Shown in pieces: positions 52,165 through 64,000 of a stretch of 64,000 nt of DNA. The stretch lies in contig JADWOT020000006.1 in assembly GCA_036345935.2 (NCBI GenBank), forward strand, positions 1,675,493-1,739,492. The letters are read 5' to 3'. How positions within the stretch are numbered: position 1 is the first letter of the stretch; every line of letters starts with the position of its first letter. Origin of the DNA: Taenia hydatigena (taxonomy: Eukaryota > Platyhelminthes > Cestoda > Cyclophyllidea > Taeniidae). Made by a program: the position numbers and the translations under genes. The notes under the pieces were generated by a model, which made no database searches, was not told the origin of the DNA, and saw only the letters and a list, made by a program, of their open reading frames with translations.

Positions 52165-55100
52165 TCAATAGAACTCATGAATCAGTGTTTTGCGATGCTT
52201 CTCACAGATATTCATCTTATTCAACAACGCCCCCTGATCCGTGATCTCGGCACGGGCGATCTTCCAGGACAAATCCTCCACTTCGGCCTCCAACAAGGCC
52301 TGCTGGTACTCAAACAAGGCCAAGCGTTGTGCCGCACCGGCCGGTGGGCAGTAGGCATAGGGATAGGTGTACTTGAGAGTGTACCGACACTTGCGTAGCG
52401 TCTCCGCTGCCGTCAGTAGGTACTGCCAGTCAATCCATGTGCCCTCGCCATTTTGTACCTTTGATTGGATTCGTGCTTGAATGCTCGCGTAGTGCTTCTC
52501 CTCCAGCCGTAGGCTCCGCTCGTGATTCTCCCACTTTGGAGCGCAAACAACCAAACAAACCATTAAGCCATTTTTTAAAAAAAGTGTTTGATGTAATTAA
52601 GTACCTATTTATAAATCGTTTCAGGAAGATGTTGTAGTTTACGCACATAATCGCTAAGTTTATTCGTAAAAGTGAGTCCCATCCCGAAATCAACACAAAA
52701 AACACTGAATGCAAGGTAGACAGATTTGATGGCAAGTACGTTCTGGTAGATATCAAACTAAAAAAAGAGAAAGATGAGCGAAGCCATCACAACATACACA
52801 CACACAAATTAACAACCACTAGATTCACCATGACTACTGTCTGACCGAAATTTGACGGGTTTACGAATCTCAATAGTGAAAGTAGTTATGTACGAAATAT
52901 ATATTAGTGAGATTGTTTGCAGGAAGCTAAACGCTAGTTGTCTTGGTTCTATGAAGCCTTAGCAATAGCAGCCGACATCGGTCGTGTCTGCTGAAGCCAA
53001 ATTTCACCTGTCCACTATGCTTGCCTGACAACGTACCGGACTATAACACCAACAACACTTACATTGGCCAAACCGTACAACTCAATTGCTGCCTAAAACC
53101 TAAAAAAGGCGACCACATTACATTCACCTTAATGTGTTAAATCATTTGTTGCACGCGATTCGGTGCAACCGATAAACACTTAAAGTCACAGTAAAACGGC
53201 AACAATGCAAAAGAAAATTCACCCTCTCATAGTAGAATAGGTAGCGCTGAAGATACTCCCTAGCTCGCGTCCGGCTAGACTCGCGTTCTGAAACCTCGGA
53301 TTTGCGGTATTTGCTGCAATCGTAGTACTCCACCGGATGATCTCGCCATGCTGTAATCAAATACTATGCACATTAGTAAAGCCTAGTGTGGGGATTAAAA
53401 AATTAATGTTTGGGTTATAAACAGTGAACTAAAGGAGTCTTCCACTTACGTCCAAGACAGACCCAACAGAATTGGTGTTGACACTTTAGGCATTGCTAAA
53501 AACGGAAAAGATTGGAATGATAGTGACGAAAGGTTTCAGAAGATGTTTAATTGTTGCTACAGATGTAATGTGATGCACTTTCCGGAATGACAACACCTTG
53601 ATCAATTTGAGATTCTTTACATTTTACAAAAGAATAGAATCGCACCATCACTCAACTTATCATAGTTAGATGAAACCAAGCATTTAAAGTAATACTAGCG
53701 TGTACCAAGGAGACCAAAAAGGTCCATACTGCCGTTGTGGTTGTAAACTACTGCGAAGACGTCTTGAAACTTGCAGGATAACACTATACTCTCAAATGTC
53801 TTCCTACTTTATCCTCATGTGTAAAGCGTCGGCCGGAGTTGATGGTAGTGATTCGAGCCTGTATGCTTTCCAATCTATGGGTGATAGCCGCCCCGCCATA
53901 CAACCTGTAGAACCGCATCGGAAGAGAATGTAATAGCAGGAAAGTTTAGTCACCAAAAGCAATTGCTGTAGTGGGTCCACCAGTTTAGCAAAGTCTTCTG
54001 TTCTTGAATAGAATGGAAAATGACCTGTTCCTTTTGGGACGATATTTGAATGTTAACGTGTCAACACCAACCCAGAATAGTATCAGGCCATCACATCAAA
54101 TCTCAGCTCAAGAGATTATATTTCTATTGTCACTTCAGTGACAACGTTTTCTTCCACAATTACTAAGACACTCCAGTGAAACACTGGTAAAAGATGAAAT
54201 GAAGAAAACCTTTTATCAAGGCTCATGAAAAGTGGTTAGATATTTCGGGAGCCTAATTAGTTCAATACAGCATAACTTCAAAATGCAGTGCTAGTAAGTA
54301 GCTGAAACAGCGACGGTTATACAATCACGATGCAATTGAGTGTTGCCTTAGAGGGATCCCTAAGTAGATGACTACTTCCAGCATTCGCTCTAAACAAACA
54401 TTCGTCAAAATAAATGCAATAGACATCCAACGGCGGACGGTCAACACGAAATTTTATATGTAAGTACGTCGTCCAGCCTGCCCAACTAGTATTCCAAAGA
54501 CTAGCAAATACTGGTTTTCAATGGATTAGATGGGTTTGAGGCCCAGTCCTCCTATTGCTTCAAACGGTTCGGAACAGATGGTTCATTACCCATCCACCAT
54601 GCAGTTTGAGAAATATCTACTGCTCTTAGCACATCATCGATTTAGTAGAGAACAATATTAAAACAAAAACAATGCTAATGCAAAAAGACTGGACGGAAGA
54701 CTCATCAATACCAAGCGGAACATGGGAACGTCAAAAACTTCAGGAAGGCAAGACGCACCATGTGATTGCAACCTCCATTCTTCTCAATCACCACGCCGCA
54801 GTTAGGACAGTCTTTGGTGTGTGCAGCCATGTAGTTGGCGGTCCCGGAGTCGTCACGGCACTTCTGCAGCCACTGCTTGATGGTCTCGCAGTGCGCGGGT
54901 GCATGATACTCCACGCTACAGGCGAAGCAGAACTGCGTACCGCAGCCCTCACAGGTTACGCGCAACGCTCTTGGAACCTCAAGGGCGTAGAGCACCCGTG
55001 TGCAATGGGTGTCGGTGCAGGGGCGCAGACGGGGATGGGCCTGATATAAAAATGGGATAAAATAATGCTGGTATAACTATGCACCCGACCAAAGGCATGC

Positions 55101-56145
55101 AATAAACGAGGATTCTCGATTAATGTAAACCGAGACAGCAATGGGAACACATACTCACTAAAGCTTTTAAAGTGCGCAAAATACACTGAGTGGGTTTTGA
55201 ACAAAACCATTGCGAAATTGCAGGCGCGAAAACTATGCTCATGATGTGTAAAATGTGAGAACCATACAAATAAGAAGTTACCTCTATCACCTCGTTGAGA
55301 ATGTGCCTACGGTGCTTCTGCACAGACTCAGGACTGTTAAGTATTGCAAAAATGAAGTCATCGGGGATTCGAATGTTGCATTTGGCCGCCATGCATTCAA
55401 CAACTGAGACATGAGAGCTTGAGATCCGAACGTCAAAGAATGCTCGCCAACACTCGAGGCAGAACATGTGGCCACAGCTCATACCAAATAGACGAGCTGT
55501 TGATAGTGCGGGATTTTGCTTCGCGTTTACACCATCCAAAACAGATGGGGACGAAAAACAAATAGAACACAGGTCTGATTTAAAATTTCTATCTAAACAA
55601 TCCAACCAAAGGTTCAAGAATTCATGAAGTTAAGTTGCCTTTTAATTTGAATTGGGGTTTTCGAAACGACTTTGAATTCTGGGAAATAGTTCCAAATAGG
55701 TCCGAGATTTCACAACTGTCAGATGTATAACATGACCCAGCGGCAGGAATAAGATTCGAGGATATAAGAAGAGACAAAGGATCGCTATTAAATATGTCTT
55801 CAACTTGGTGGATATTCCATTTAAAATGGCGCAAAAACAAGCTACCTAACCACCAGGGGATCTGTGATTGGTTATGAGAGATGAAAAATACCTTGAGCTT
55901 TTCACAAAGAAAATTCACATCCTCAGAGACAATTTGCTCGACTTCTTCGCTATCTAGCGTCCGACATTTCAAGTCCTCTACAAAATCGTCATTGGATAAC
56001 CTGAGTCAGGATATAAACAAAGGCGCACCACTAACCCTAATATAGTCTCGTCCTTATCACTGTCCTCTGAAAGTCCATAATAGTCATCACAATCGTCCGG
56101 ATAATCATCATGAAGCGACCCGGCATCATCTCCAACATCGACCAT
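52165..56145 (-). CDS. ARIH2: ARIH2 (Ariadne-2) RBR-type E3 ubiquitin ligase
   Basis: ARIH2 is a RING-IBR-RING ligase working with cullin-5 complexes; ubiquitin passes through a RING2 cysteine. Exons: 56145-56036, 56000 to about 55630, about 55574-55282, 55040-54759, 53495-53450, 53350-53223, 52533-52165. An acidic N-terminus ([18 protein letters not shown]) is followed by a UBA-like part, then RING1 ([23 protein letters not shown]) and the IBR ([19 protein letters not shown]). Next comes the stretch [20 protein letters not shown], then RING2 ([18 protein letters not shown] joined to [15 protein letters not shown]), including the catalytic-position Cys of NGGC. The Ariadne domain follows ([13 protein letters not shown], then [16 protein letters not shown] and [14 protein letters not shown]). 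[16 protein letters not shown] and GTWIDWQYL mark ARIH2 rather than ARIH1. The RING1 exon 5' boundary is unclear. An in-frame upstream ATG at 56199 is possible. Confidence 0.92.
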
Positions 56146-56199
56146 TTGGGGAATATTTGGAATGCTTGCTGGACAAAGCGATAGCTTTAAACAAAACAT

Positions 56200-57029
56200 T
56201 TTCGTAAATTATTTTTGCCTGTAGCAATTGTTGTTTTAATGCTCATTCGCCTTGGAAGAGCAACAAATCCTTGTTTCAGCATCTAGATACTGTCTTCAAG
56301 ACAGACTTTTCATCCCTTTAAAATCCCAACACACACTTCTTAAAGCATTAGGCTTCAGTAAAAAAACTGGCTCTTTGTGTCCGTTAAAAGCAGTCGGCAT
56401 TTTATGCATTACCAAATGTTGCTTCTTGACCTTTGTTCTTTAGGTAAGATCCCTTTTTTTGAGAAGCAAATCCGTCCTAAATACCTTGGCTATACATTTT
56501 GACAAGATTATTAACGGCTGGAACTGATTTGTATCTGATTGGGACATTACGGCTCATCGAGTCCTCCGGACGCTCCAGGAGACCATTAACTTGTCCCAAC
56601 GTTCAAGTCACAATGCGGAACTACAAAGTGCGATGGCTAATTTGTCAAAGTATTCAATTGAATTTGCGAAAATATCTTACCCCTACAATGCGCTTGTAGA
56701 CAAATGTAGTTAATGAGTTTTTTGTTCACGATTACATTCTCGTTAGTACTAACCACTAAAATTATAGTGTCAGTTTTTTGTGGGAGGTTTCATTTATCAA
56801 ACAGTCCTGTCTCCAGTACATGGTTTGAAAGGTTGTGTGAGTCTTCATGATTTGAAAATGGTCGTTTTTCGTTACAAAAATTGAAGTGTTAAAAATTGTC
56901 TGCTTTTGTGGTCTAGACCAGCCTCTTTGCGATTGCATATCATGCTCAGGGCAACAATAATGTCTGCGGCAAGAACTTTTGAACCTGTGAAAGCCAACGG
57001 TGTCTGGTATTATGCAATGGCTGCATAAT
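56200..57029. other. ARIH2 5' flank
   Basis: AT-rich DNA with short random ORFs on both strands. It presumably contains the ARIH2 promoter; no element can be named. Confidence 0.4.
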
Positions 57030-57480
57030 GCATCGGCTATTCAACTCTCGGTTTTGGTGCAGAGCCAATATTTGTCTTGCTTATTGTGGCTTTGCAGGAT
57101 GAACTGGCTTCTGGGCTATTCCACTACTACAAGCATAATATTTTCTAACATCTTCAGCGAAATCTCGCGACACTAGAGATTAGCAGAACCGGGGAGCGAA
57201 CTAAATCCTTGAGGACACCTATCCGCATTCCGATTGTTGGGTTATATACTTTAATAGAGCTAAAGAAGCAGCTGTGCTACGGATAGTCGGACCGGTGACG
57301 AATTATAATAGAATGGCTATGGACGACGTTCAAACTTAAGCAATTACCTTAGTCCTCTGTTCTGCAGGAGAGACATTAACAACTAAAGCGGTGCTAGCTG
57401 TTAACCATTAGGCCAAGGTTCGTCAATGAGTTTTCCCACGGCACTTCCATAAGAATATCGAGTGAGTCAACTCGCAATAC
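57030..57480 (+). mobile_element. Heavily decayed TRIM remnant
   Basis: Order-preserved blocks match the sense strand: 'ctcggttttggt', 'ggatgaactggcttctgggc', 'cagcgaaatctcgcgacac' (LTR end), 'gattagcagaaccgggga' (PBS region) and 'tctgttctgcaggagagac'. Many substitutions and indels make the boundaries approximate. Confidence 0.5.
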
Positions 57481-57760
57481 CTCCCTCACTTCTCAACCAG
57501 ATGCACAGAACCTAGGCAGGTATGGCTGGGTAGTTCTGAAGTAAAAACAACCTGACACGTGGAGACACGCGCTAAACCTTTCTCCCACGCGACGGCTTGC
57601 GTCCCATCCGCCCTAACATTAATCTACATTTAAGTCAGTGTTCTTACGTCTACCTATGACCACGCGTAATGATGGTCAGCGCAATTTTCTCTTCCTAAAT
57701 CTGCATTTCAAATAAGATGGATCTGTAGACCCGGTTGAATTGTCACGAGAGATTAGTGAC

Positions 57761-57934
57761 TGTAGTGTCCCGAGACTCTCTTGAAGGCAAATTGCAAGAG
57801 CAGAATATGTCTTCTATGGACAGAGGAAGACGAGCTGCTGGCATGGCCCGGAGGTCGGACCATGAGGCTAGGGCAATATGGCCACCTCTGTGACCCTGAT
57901 TAAAACCGGCAGTCCAAACAAACACAGTATTGTA
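57761..57934 (-). mobile_element. Solo TRIM LTR with target duplication
   Basis: One LTR (TGTAGTGTCC to AGTATTGTA in plus-strand order) is bracketed by GTGAC at 57756-57760 and 57935-57939. There is no internal sequence next to it. Confidence 0.88.
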
Positions 57935-57944
57935 GTGACGTTGC

Positions 57945-58180
57945 AGTCGAGTATCTCTTCAGTCGCATAGGAATTTGATGATTAAGTGAGGTAGCTCTCG
58001 AGTGTTATGTTTTCTCACTGATTATATTGTGATGGCTGGCGCCATAGAATTGGCCAGAAGGGAGCGCCATTGTGCCTCCACCGGGTCCGTTGGTCTTCGG
58101 GTCATGCATGTGGTCCCAAGCTCTACCGTATGCTCGAGCGCTACGTCTTTTTTAGTCTTTGGGGATGTCTCAAGGCACTG
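57945..58180 (+). mobile_element. Decayed 3' end of a TRIM element
   Basis: Degraded internal sequence ('gagtatctcttcagtcgcat', 'tgattatattgtgatggctg', 'agaagggagcgcc') is followed by LTR-like 'ggtcttcgggtcatgc' and 'ggggatgtctcaaggcactg'. Its orientation is opposite to the adjacent solo LTR. Confidence 0.5.
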
Positions 58181-58790
58181 CAGCCATAACAGGCGCGAAA
58201 CGTCACGACCGGACGTTATTAATCTTAGGTAGACTTCGAATGTGGTCCACATTTTTGCTACTTTTACTTTGTTTGAATTCTTCATTTCAAGGTCACTTTA
58301 TAAAATGGAGCAGATGGTCTGATTTCGCCTTTGATAATGACGTCATGAAAGTTCCCAACGTTGTTTCAGTAGTTACTTCCAGCCTTAAATGGAAAGCCTT
58401 TGATGCTAATTGTTAGGCTCTTGACAAGCAAACTTTGTAGTTCACGGGTCCGGAAATTTTTAGCAATTTAGTAAATAAAGCGCTCATTTTATCACTGCCT
58501 CTGAAATTGTACCACCGGCGGCATTAGTTTCGAGGCAAGAAGTGGAGGTAAATGCAATGCAATTTGGTGGAATGGATAGTTAGCTAATGTTTTTAAAAAG
58601 TCGTCCTTCACATTTGCATCCCATTAGTAGTGATCGGAGAATAAAAGACGTCTCAGCCCAATGAAAACGTCGAAAAGTCAAAAGCAGGCTCATGTAGGTA
58701 CACATTATGGAAGTCTTTAAACAAATTCTCTTCTACGAGACAACTTATTTACCCTTCAAGTAATGCCGCACCTCTTTGTAATCAAACGCA

Positions 58791-59808
58791 ACTACCCGAG
58801 ACTGCCCTGAAGATGAAATAAGACATTATCCAGAGGTCAACCCATCTAGTGGAGGTACAACTGCCAAGTCACAAAGTGTGACCCTCTACCAAAACCGAGA
58901 GGTAAACAAACAACAAATGTGCTACATAGCCCATTTCCTCCTTTGAGCGTCATCCCCCGTCCCTCTATTCAGTTAGCTATCGTAACGTAGTCAGCGTATC
59001 ACAGTCATCAAATTCCCACGTAACTGAGGCGATACTTGACCTTAACGTCAGTGATTCCCGTGGCAGTTTAAGTGGATCTGTAGTTTCGTCCCTTTTGGAA
59101 ACCAGATTTTTGACTAGGTAATTGCGGCAGCTATTGCGCATGTCCATAGCTTGATGAAGTAACATTGGCCTAGAGGCAGGATTATGCAAGGCATGACAGG
59201 ATTAACCGCAATTACGTTGATGTAGGGTTTGAAGTCTGCTCCGCCTTTGCCAAGTTAGTCTCACTTAAGAGATGCTTTTCTGTGTAGCTGATTGAGAAGT
59301 GGAGACGATATCGGAAGTTCACTCGATCGACTTCCTGATGGAGGCACGGTAGGAGAATCGCCGCAATGAAGCTTTGCCAGACTGTTCAAGACTGGTGCAC
59401 TTTCGTTGTTAATGACTTTCCTGCAGGACACAGGATTGGGGTGATCGCCAAAAATGTGAACTTCATCCTTAGCCATTCTGTTATGGTTCTTCACTGGTTC
59501 GCTTATCCGTAGCATAGCCACTTCTTTCGCCTCGCTAAGGTTTACCATTCTACAGTGGAAATGCAAATAGATGTCCTCGAGGATCAGTTTTGCTTTCCAC
59601 TGCCATCAATGTGTGGCACCCTGAGACGTCCCTGAAGAGGGAAGAAGACAAAGTACTCGAGCAGAATGTACATATTTGGCCTACATTAAGGGTCAGAGTT
59701 ACTGGCATGGCCCAGAGGCCATCACATCCAGCAAAGGTACAACAGCCACGACACAAAGTGGTCTCACCCCACAACCGAGAGGTAAACAAACCAACAGCAA
59801 AATACGCA
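58791..59808 (-). mobile_element. Divergent-subfamily TRIM-like element, about 1 kb
   Basis: The left LTR (58791-58926) ends 'accgagaggtaaacaaacaa...gctaca', and the right LTR (59610-59808) contains the same 'aaccgagaggtaaacaaac' block. This is where the main family has 'gaaaccgacagtcagaac'. Next to the right LTR a PBS-like site reads, on the minus strand, TGATGGCAGTGGAAAGC. The internal part aligns to the main family. LTR pairs sharing this variant show a real second subfamily. Confidence 0.75.
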
Positions 59809-60170
59809 CCATTATCTCTGCCGAGGATGACAAGTACGTGTTTATCTGCTTTGCCACAGAAGTAAGGTTGTTGGCACCTGCTCCAAACAGCTTGTACCCA
59901 TTTAGGAAATAAAGTCTATTTTAACTAACAGCTGACACTTGACAGAATAAGTGGTGAAATTTAGCCGAAAATTACTTATAAATGTCTCTGTTTCGCTATT
60001 CGGGCCGGCATTCCTAAAGGGCTGCCAAAATCTTATGTTTAGCGTATTTGCTATTTCCTTATTATTACTTTACTCTTTGGAGTAAAATTTTCCCACAACT
60101 TAAGTTTAGTCGTGAAATTTTATGGATGAAAGTCCTCATAAATAGAGTTGAGTCATACTTTGCTTCTCAT

Positions 60171-60981
60171 TGTTATACTTTGTTCTGACTGCCGTTTCCG
60201 ATTTCGGGCCATACCAGCAGCCCCATTCCCTCTGCTCATTGAATACACGTAATCTGCCGTAGTACGATGCCTTCTCTTGCCTTCGAGGAAGTATCGGGAC
60301 GCTGCATTGGTGGCGGTGGAATGCGAACCCCACTTTGTAGGATTCCTGTCCCGAGCTATACCGCTTGTGACAGACTGTAGTGGTACGAAGAAGTGCATGT
60401 GTTACAAATGGGAAAATCTCTGATATTTCATAAAAGAAGGGCTGAAGACGACGTCCGCCTTCCACATCTACCCCATCTCCGTGTGCTCCAAGAAAGCGTC
60501 ACTAGCCATAGACTACTTGGAAACGCTTTGTTGTGGAGATTTCCCTCATATACTTGCTTAGGCGTATGGATACACTGATGGTCGGCAGAACCTCTTGTTC
60601 CGAATTGAGTTTCTAAACCAGACAAAACTGCAAGTGCAGTCGGACTGCCAAGGGGTATCAGTGACGTGGTGGTCGAGCGTCCTCCTCAATTGTGTCGAAT
60701 TTCGATGACTGGCATGGTTGGGTCGTGGGTGTTTCATTCAGCACTGATTGCGTTGTGATGGGTGACGTGGGAGGTTAATCAAGAGGGGCGTCTGGGACGA
60801 CGATCGGAAAGAAGGAAAGGACTATGTGGTGTTTAGTTTGTTCTGAGTGCTGATTCCGGTTTGGATCATTCAGGTGGCCTCCAGAACATGCTAGCAGCCC
60901 CAATCCCTTTGTCTGCTGAATAGATATTCTGCCTTCGTATTATGCCTTCTTCTACCTTCAAGGAAATCTCGGGAGGCTACA
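60171..60981 (+). mobile_element. TRIM-like element, both LTRs present
   Basis: The 5' LTR is 60171-60306 (shortened) and the 3' LTR 60825-60981. PBS TGGTGGCGGTGGAATGCG lies at 60308-60325. The pre-tract hairpin is decayed (GGGCGTCTGGGACGACGATC, near 60786) and is followed by GGAAAGAAGGAAAGG. No target duplication was found. Confidence 0.85.
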
Positions 60982-61757
60982 AACGTTGAGTAAAAATTCT
61001 CACTACTCTTAAATTGAGTCGTTAAATTTTATGAAAAAAAATTCATTTTATATGGAATTGAACCATACTTTGCTTCTCATCTATTCCAATTCAATTTGAA
61101 CAATTTGGAACATTTTTAGAAAAATTTTCTTTTGGATTCACTAAAAATTAAGAAAAGGTTTGCTATTGTGTTAGTTACATCTCAAAAGTCAAATTGGAAA
61201 CAGCAGAAAGATTATTTAATCATTTGTTTGTTAGAATGCTACCTAATATCCATCTACACATTCACCATGGCACCCCGCGAAACGAGCGGCTTTTCTGTGA
61301 ACTTAAGGTCACCTTTCGGTTTGTCCTCTTTGTGTCGTCTTTTGGGGCAGCTTGGATGGAGTTAATTGTTATACAAAAGGTCCCATGTTACATTGGCTGG
61401 GTTGTTAACTTGGGGAGCACTTACGAGAGGGGAACAAGAAGAAATAGTGTCAACCGATTCTCGGCCTGAAGTAGAAAGTCCGACTTAATCAAGTAAATAA
61501 ATACCTCTCATTACATTAATGCAAAAGCATTAACCATTTAAATGCCTAGTCGTCTTTCGCGGTTTAAACCAGACAAGAGCAAATTAGCAACAACAAATTG
61601 AGTCTTGGGGCGAGGCTGAAGTTGTTAAAAAAGAGGGAAATCTTTGGGAGCTGCCTTACACTCCCGAAATTGTAGTAGTGGGAGCGGTCGTCCATGAATC
61701 TCGTCCACTCTTCGCACTACCAAACATGCTCAACAAATTTATTTAGAAGAAAAGAGG
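60982..61757. other. Unique spacer between TRIM copies
   Basis: Contains a 91-codon ORF (61194-61469, plus) and an overlapping one in another frame; neither has a recognisable domain. Otherwise AT-rich. Confidence 0.35.
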
Positions 61758-61943
61758 TGTAATACTTTGTTTGTTTGAACTACCGGTTTCGGTCAGGGTC
61801 ACAGAGGTGGCCGTATTGCCCTAGCTGCGTAAACTGGCCTCTGGGCCATGCCGACAGCTTATTTCCCTCTGTCCGTTGAAGATATATATTCTACTCTAGC
61901 ATTCTGCCTTCTTTTGCCTTCGAGGGAGCCTCGGGACGCTACA
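61758..61943 (+). mobile_element. Solo TRIM LTR with target duplication
   Basis: A 186-bp LTR (TGTAATACTTTG to GGACGCTACA) is flanked by AGAGG at 61753-61757 and 61944-61948. Its internal variants (GGTCAGGGTCACAGAGG, TTTCCCTCTGTCCG) match the complete element at 17201-18096, so both belong to the same lineage. Confidence 0.9.
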
Positions 61944-62185
61944 AGAGGACTATTAAAGCGAACTTCGTGGAAGCTCTAAAAGAGGATTTTACTTCAAATC
62001 TTATATTTTTTTTAAAGCCTTTTTGTTGTCATTTTGATTTCTGCAATAAAAGTCGGTTTCAATTTTTGCCCTCTCCATTATTATGACCGATGTTGTAGTC
62101 ATTTATCTGCATTAAAATTGACGCTCTGAATAGGGCGAGGCCAAATAGTGGGACTGTGTTGACCTTAAATTAAAAATATGCTGAC

Positions 62186-63008
62186 TGTAGCGTCCCGGAC
62201 CTTCCACGAAGGCAAAAGAAGGCATAAGACTAGGGCAGATTGTATATTCAAGCAAACAAAAAGGGATTTGGGCTGCTGGCATGGCCCAGAGACATGCTCA
62301 CATGCCTGGGACAATATGACCACCTTAATGACCGAAACCGAAACCGAAACCGACAGTTAGAAGAAACAAAATGCTGCATAGCCCCTCGCTTCTTCCCAGC
62401 GCTATCCTCGACGTTTGCCTTGATAAAAATCCTCACGTCAGCCATCACGAACTAACCGTGCCAGTCGCCGATATTCGACGCAACTGAGGAGATGCCTGAT
62501 TGCCATTTCACTCATCCCTCTTGGCGGTTGGACTTGAATTGGAGTTCCGTCAGGTTCGGGAACTGAATTCTGAGTAAAAAGCTCCGCCGATCACCAGTCT
62601 GCCCACAGTTGTATTATGAAACCGTCACAAAGAAACGTTTCCAGGTGGTTCACGGTTAGTGTTGCTTCATTTGTTAACAGCTTTCTTGCAGAACACGCGG
62701 ATGGGGTAGATGCCGACCTCAGCCCTTCTGTTATGGGATGTCAGAGATTCTCCCAACCGTAGCACATGCTCTTCTTTGCACCACTACAGTTTGTCACAAG
62801 CGGTATGGGTTGGGATATGAATGCTATAAAGTCGAGTTCGCTGTTCTCCGTCTTTAATGTAGCATTGCAAGACTTTCTTAAAAGCCAAGAGAAGACATAA
62901 TAATAGGGCAGAATGCACATATATTAGCAAACAGAGGGATCGGAGCTGCTGGCATGGCCACTCCACTCCGAAACCGAAACTGGCAGTCAAAACAAACAAA
63001 GTATTGCA
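62186..63008 (-). mobile_element. TRIM-like element with 5-bp target duplication
   Basis: The left LTR is 62186-62378 and the right LTR 62858-63008. The target duplication CTGAC lies at 62181-62185 and 63009-63013. The left LTR carries three tandem 'ccgaaa' units. The LTRs differ strongly (a deletion in the right LTR), so the insertion is old although its target duplication survives. The primer-binding site next to the right LTR is badly decayed. Confidence 0.88.
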
Positions 63009-63790
63009 CTGACTTTTACAGATTCTCGCATACACAAAGGCATACATCTCTGCTTTCAAAAAAAATAAGCCACAAAATTTAATTCTATTCACTAATTATC
63101 CGCGCAATCAAGTCTAAGCACATGGGCCTCAAAGAGTTAAGGAAATGACATGAAGGCTTCGTGTACACATCGTTAAGACGACTTCATCATTTAAATTATG
63201 GCCAGTTTTTTGCGCTTTTTTACCCAAAAACCTCAGTCAGCCGTAACGCTTGAATACTTTTTAATTTTAAATAGATTAAACTTATCAAACCTCATATTAC
63301 TCGTCAATCATGAAGCGGCTAGCATTCCTCGATTCCATATCTATTACATTTAGTACTCAGCCACAATATTCTGATTTTACTTTAATTTTTACCGTAAGGA
63401 ATCTTATTTCCTAGTTCGCATTTTTCTTGATAGTATTTTGATCCTGACTAGACGTGTTTTTCCAGACCGGACTCAATTCCAACTTCCATCGTCATTCATC
63501 ATCAAGGCTGAAGTCAGTCGCCTATAGGGAAAGATTCCCTCAAACCAAACCAGATCTTCCCTTAATTAATTTTGCCACCACTCATTCAATAAAAACAACG
63601 CATAAAAAATAACTGCAGAGGTTAGATTAAAACCTTTGACGGTTCCAAGATTGATAGACTATGTAACAGCAGAAGGTTTATCTAACCACTTACTTGTTGG
63701 AATTTTGACCAACTCGAGTTACCTCCGTGCCTTGCTATCTACTTACCATCTATTCATCCACCCATCACGGAACCGCCTCCATGATACTCA
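63009..63790. other. Unique spacer near the window end
   Basis: AT-rich, with no exon or repeat recognised. Confidence 0.35.
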
Positions 63791-64000
63791 TGCAGCATCC
63801 CGAGACTTCCTTTAAGGCAACAGAACGCATAATGTTAGGGTAAAATATATGCACAATGCACATAGGGAATGGGGCTGCTGGCATGGCCCAGAGGTCAGCC
63901 CACGTGGCTAGGACAATTTAACCACCTCCATGACTGAAACCGAAACTACGCAGTTGGAAAAAACAATTACATAGCCCCATTCTTCTTCTGAGGCTCCCTT
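63791..64000 (-). mobile_element. TRIM-like element cut by the window edge
   Basis: A full LTR (63791-63971, TGCAGCATCC to AATTACA in plus-strand order) is followed by the start of the internal region ('atagccccattcttcttctgaggctccctt'), which continues past the window. In the sense direction this is the 3' LTR and the end of the internal region. Confidence 0.8.

Noticed and set aside
55120..55281. Extension of the ARIH2 RING1 exon past 55282
   Set aside because: A GTAACT donor lies right after ILNEVIE, and the frame beyond it leaves family similarity; the IBR resumes at 55040.

Overview
The window is eukaryotic. Genes are split into many short exons with GT..AG introns, intergenic DNA is AT-rich, and small repeats are dispersed through it. 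The protein set, many introns of only 30-43 nt, and a family of LTR elements without coding capacity that match the known description of Ta-TRIM elements all point to a parasitic flatworm, most likely a taeniid tapeworm. That taxonomic call is inference; no database was searched.

Layout. At 2.2-4.35 kb (minus) lies an ULK1/2 (unc-51) autophagy kinase gene whose C-terminal exons were not found. Head-to-head with it at 6.05-11.86 kb (plus) is a p70 S6 kinase gene with a 3.3-kb intron and a C-terminus ending in a CaaX-like box. From 13.5 to 23.3 kb is a nest of TRIM-like elements on both strands. At 27.3-36.5 kb (minus) is an atossa/FAM214 (ATOS) gene. One of its introns (29.5-34.0 kb) holds a near-identical inverted copy of the middle exons of the next gene, PHF14 (37.3-42.9 kb, minus). 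At 43.9-46.4 kb (plus) is a KANSL3 homologue, divergent from PHF14. At 46.6-47.6 kb (minus) is a mitochondrial RsfS/MALSU1 protein. More TRIM elements and solo LTRs lie at 48.2-50.7 kb. At 52.2-56.2 kb (minus) is ARIH2, an RBR ubiquitin ligase. From 57 kb to the end is another TRIM-rich, gene-free stretch.

How the genes relate. ULK and S6K are the two classical mTORC1 effectors (autophagy initiation and translation/growth) and share one 1.7-kb intergenic region. PHF14 and KANSL3, both chromatin proteins, also sit head-to-head. The most unusual structure is the 2.15-kb inverted duplication. It puts PHF14 exons, in antisense, into the ATOS primary transcript, and all five duplicated exons keep open frames and splice sites. 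Exon limits were read by eye from splice consensus, frame continuity and remembered family sequences. UTRs and promoters could not be set.
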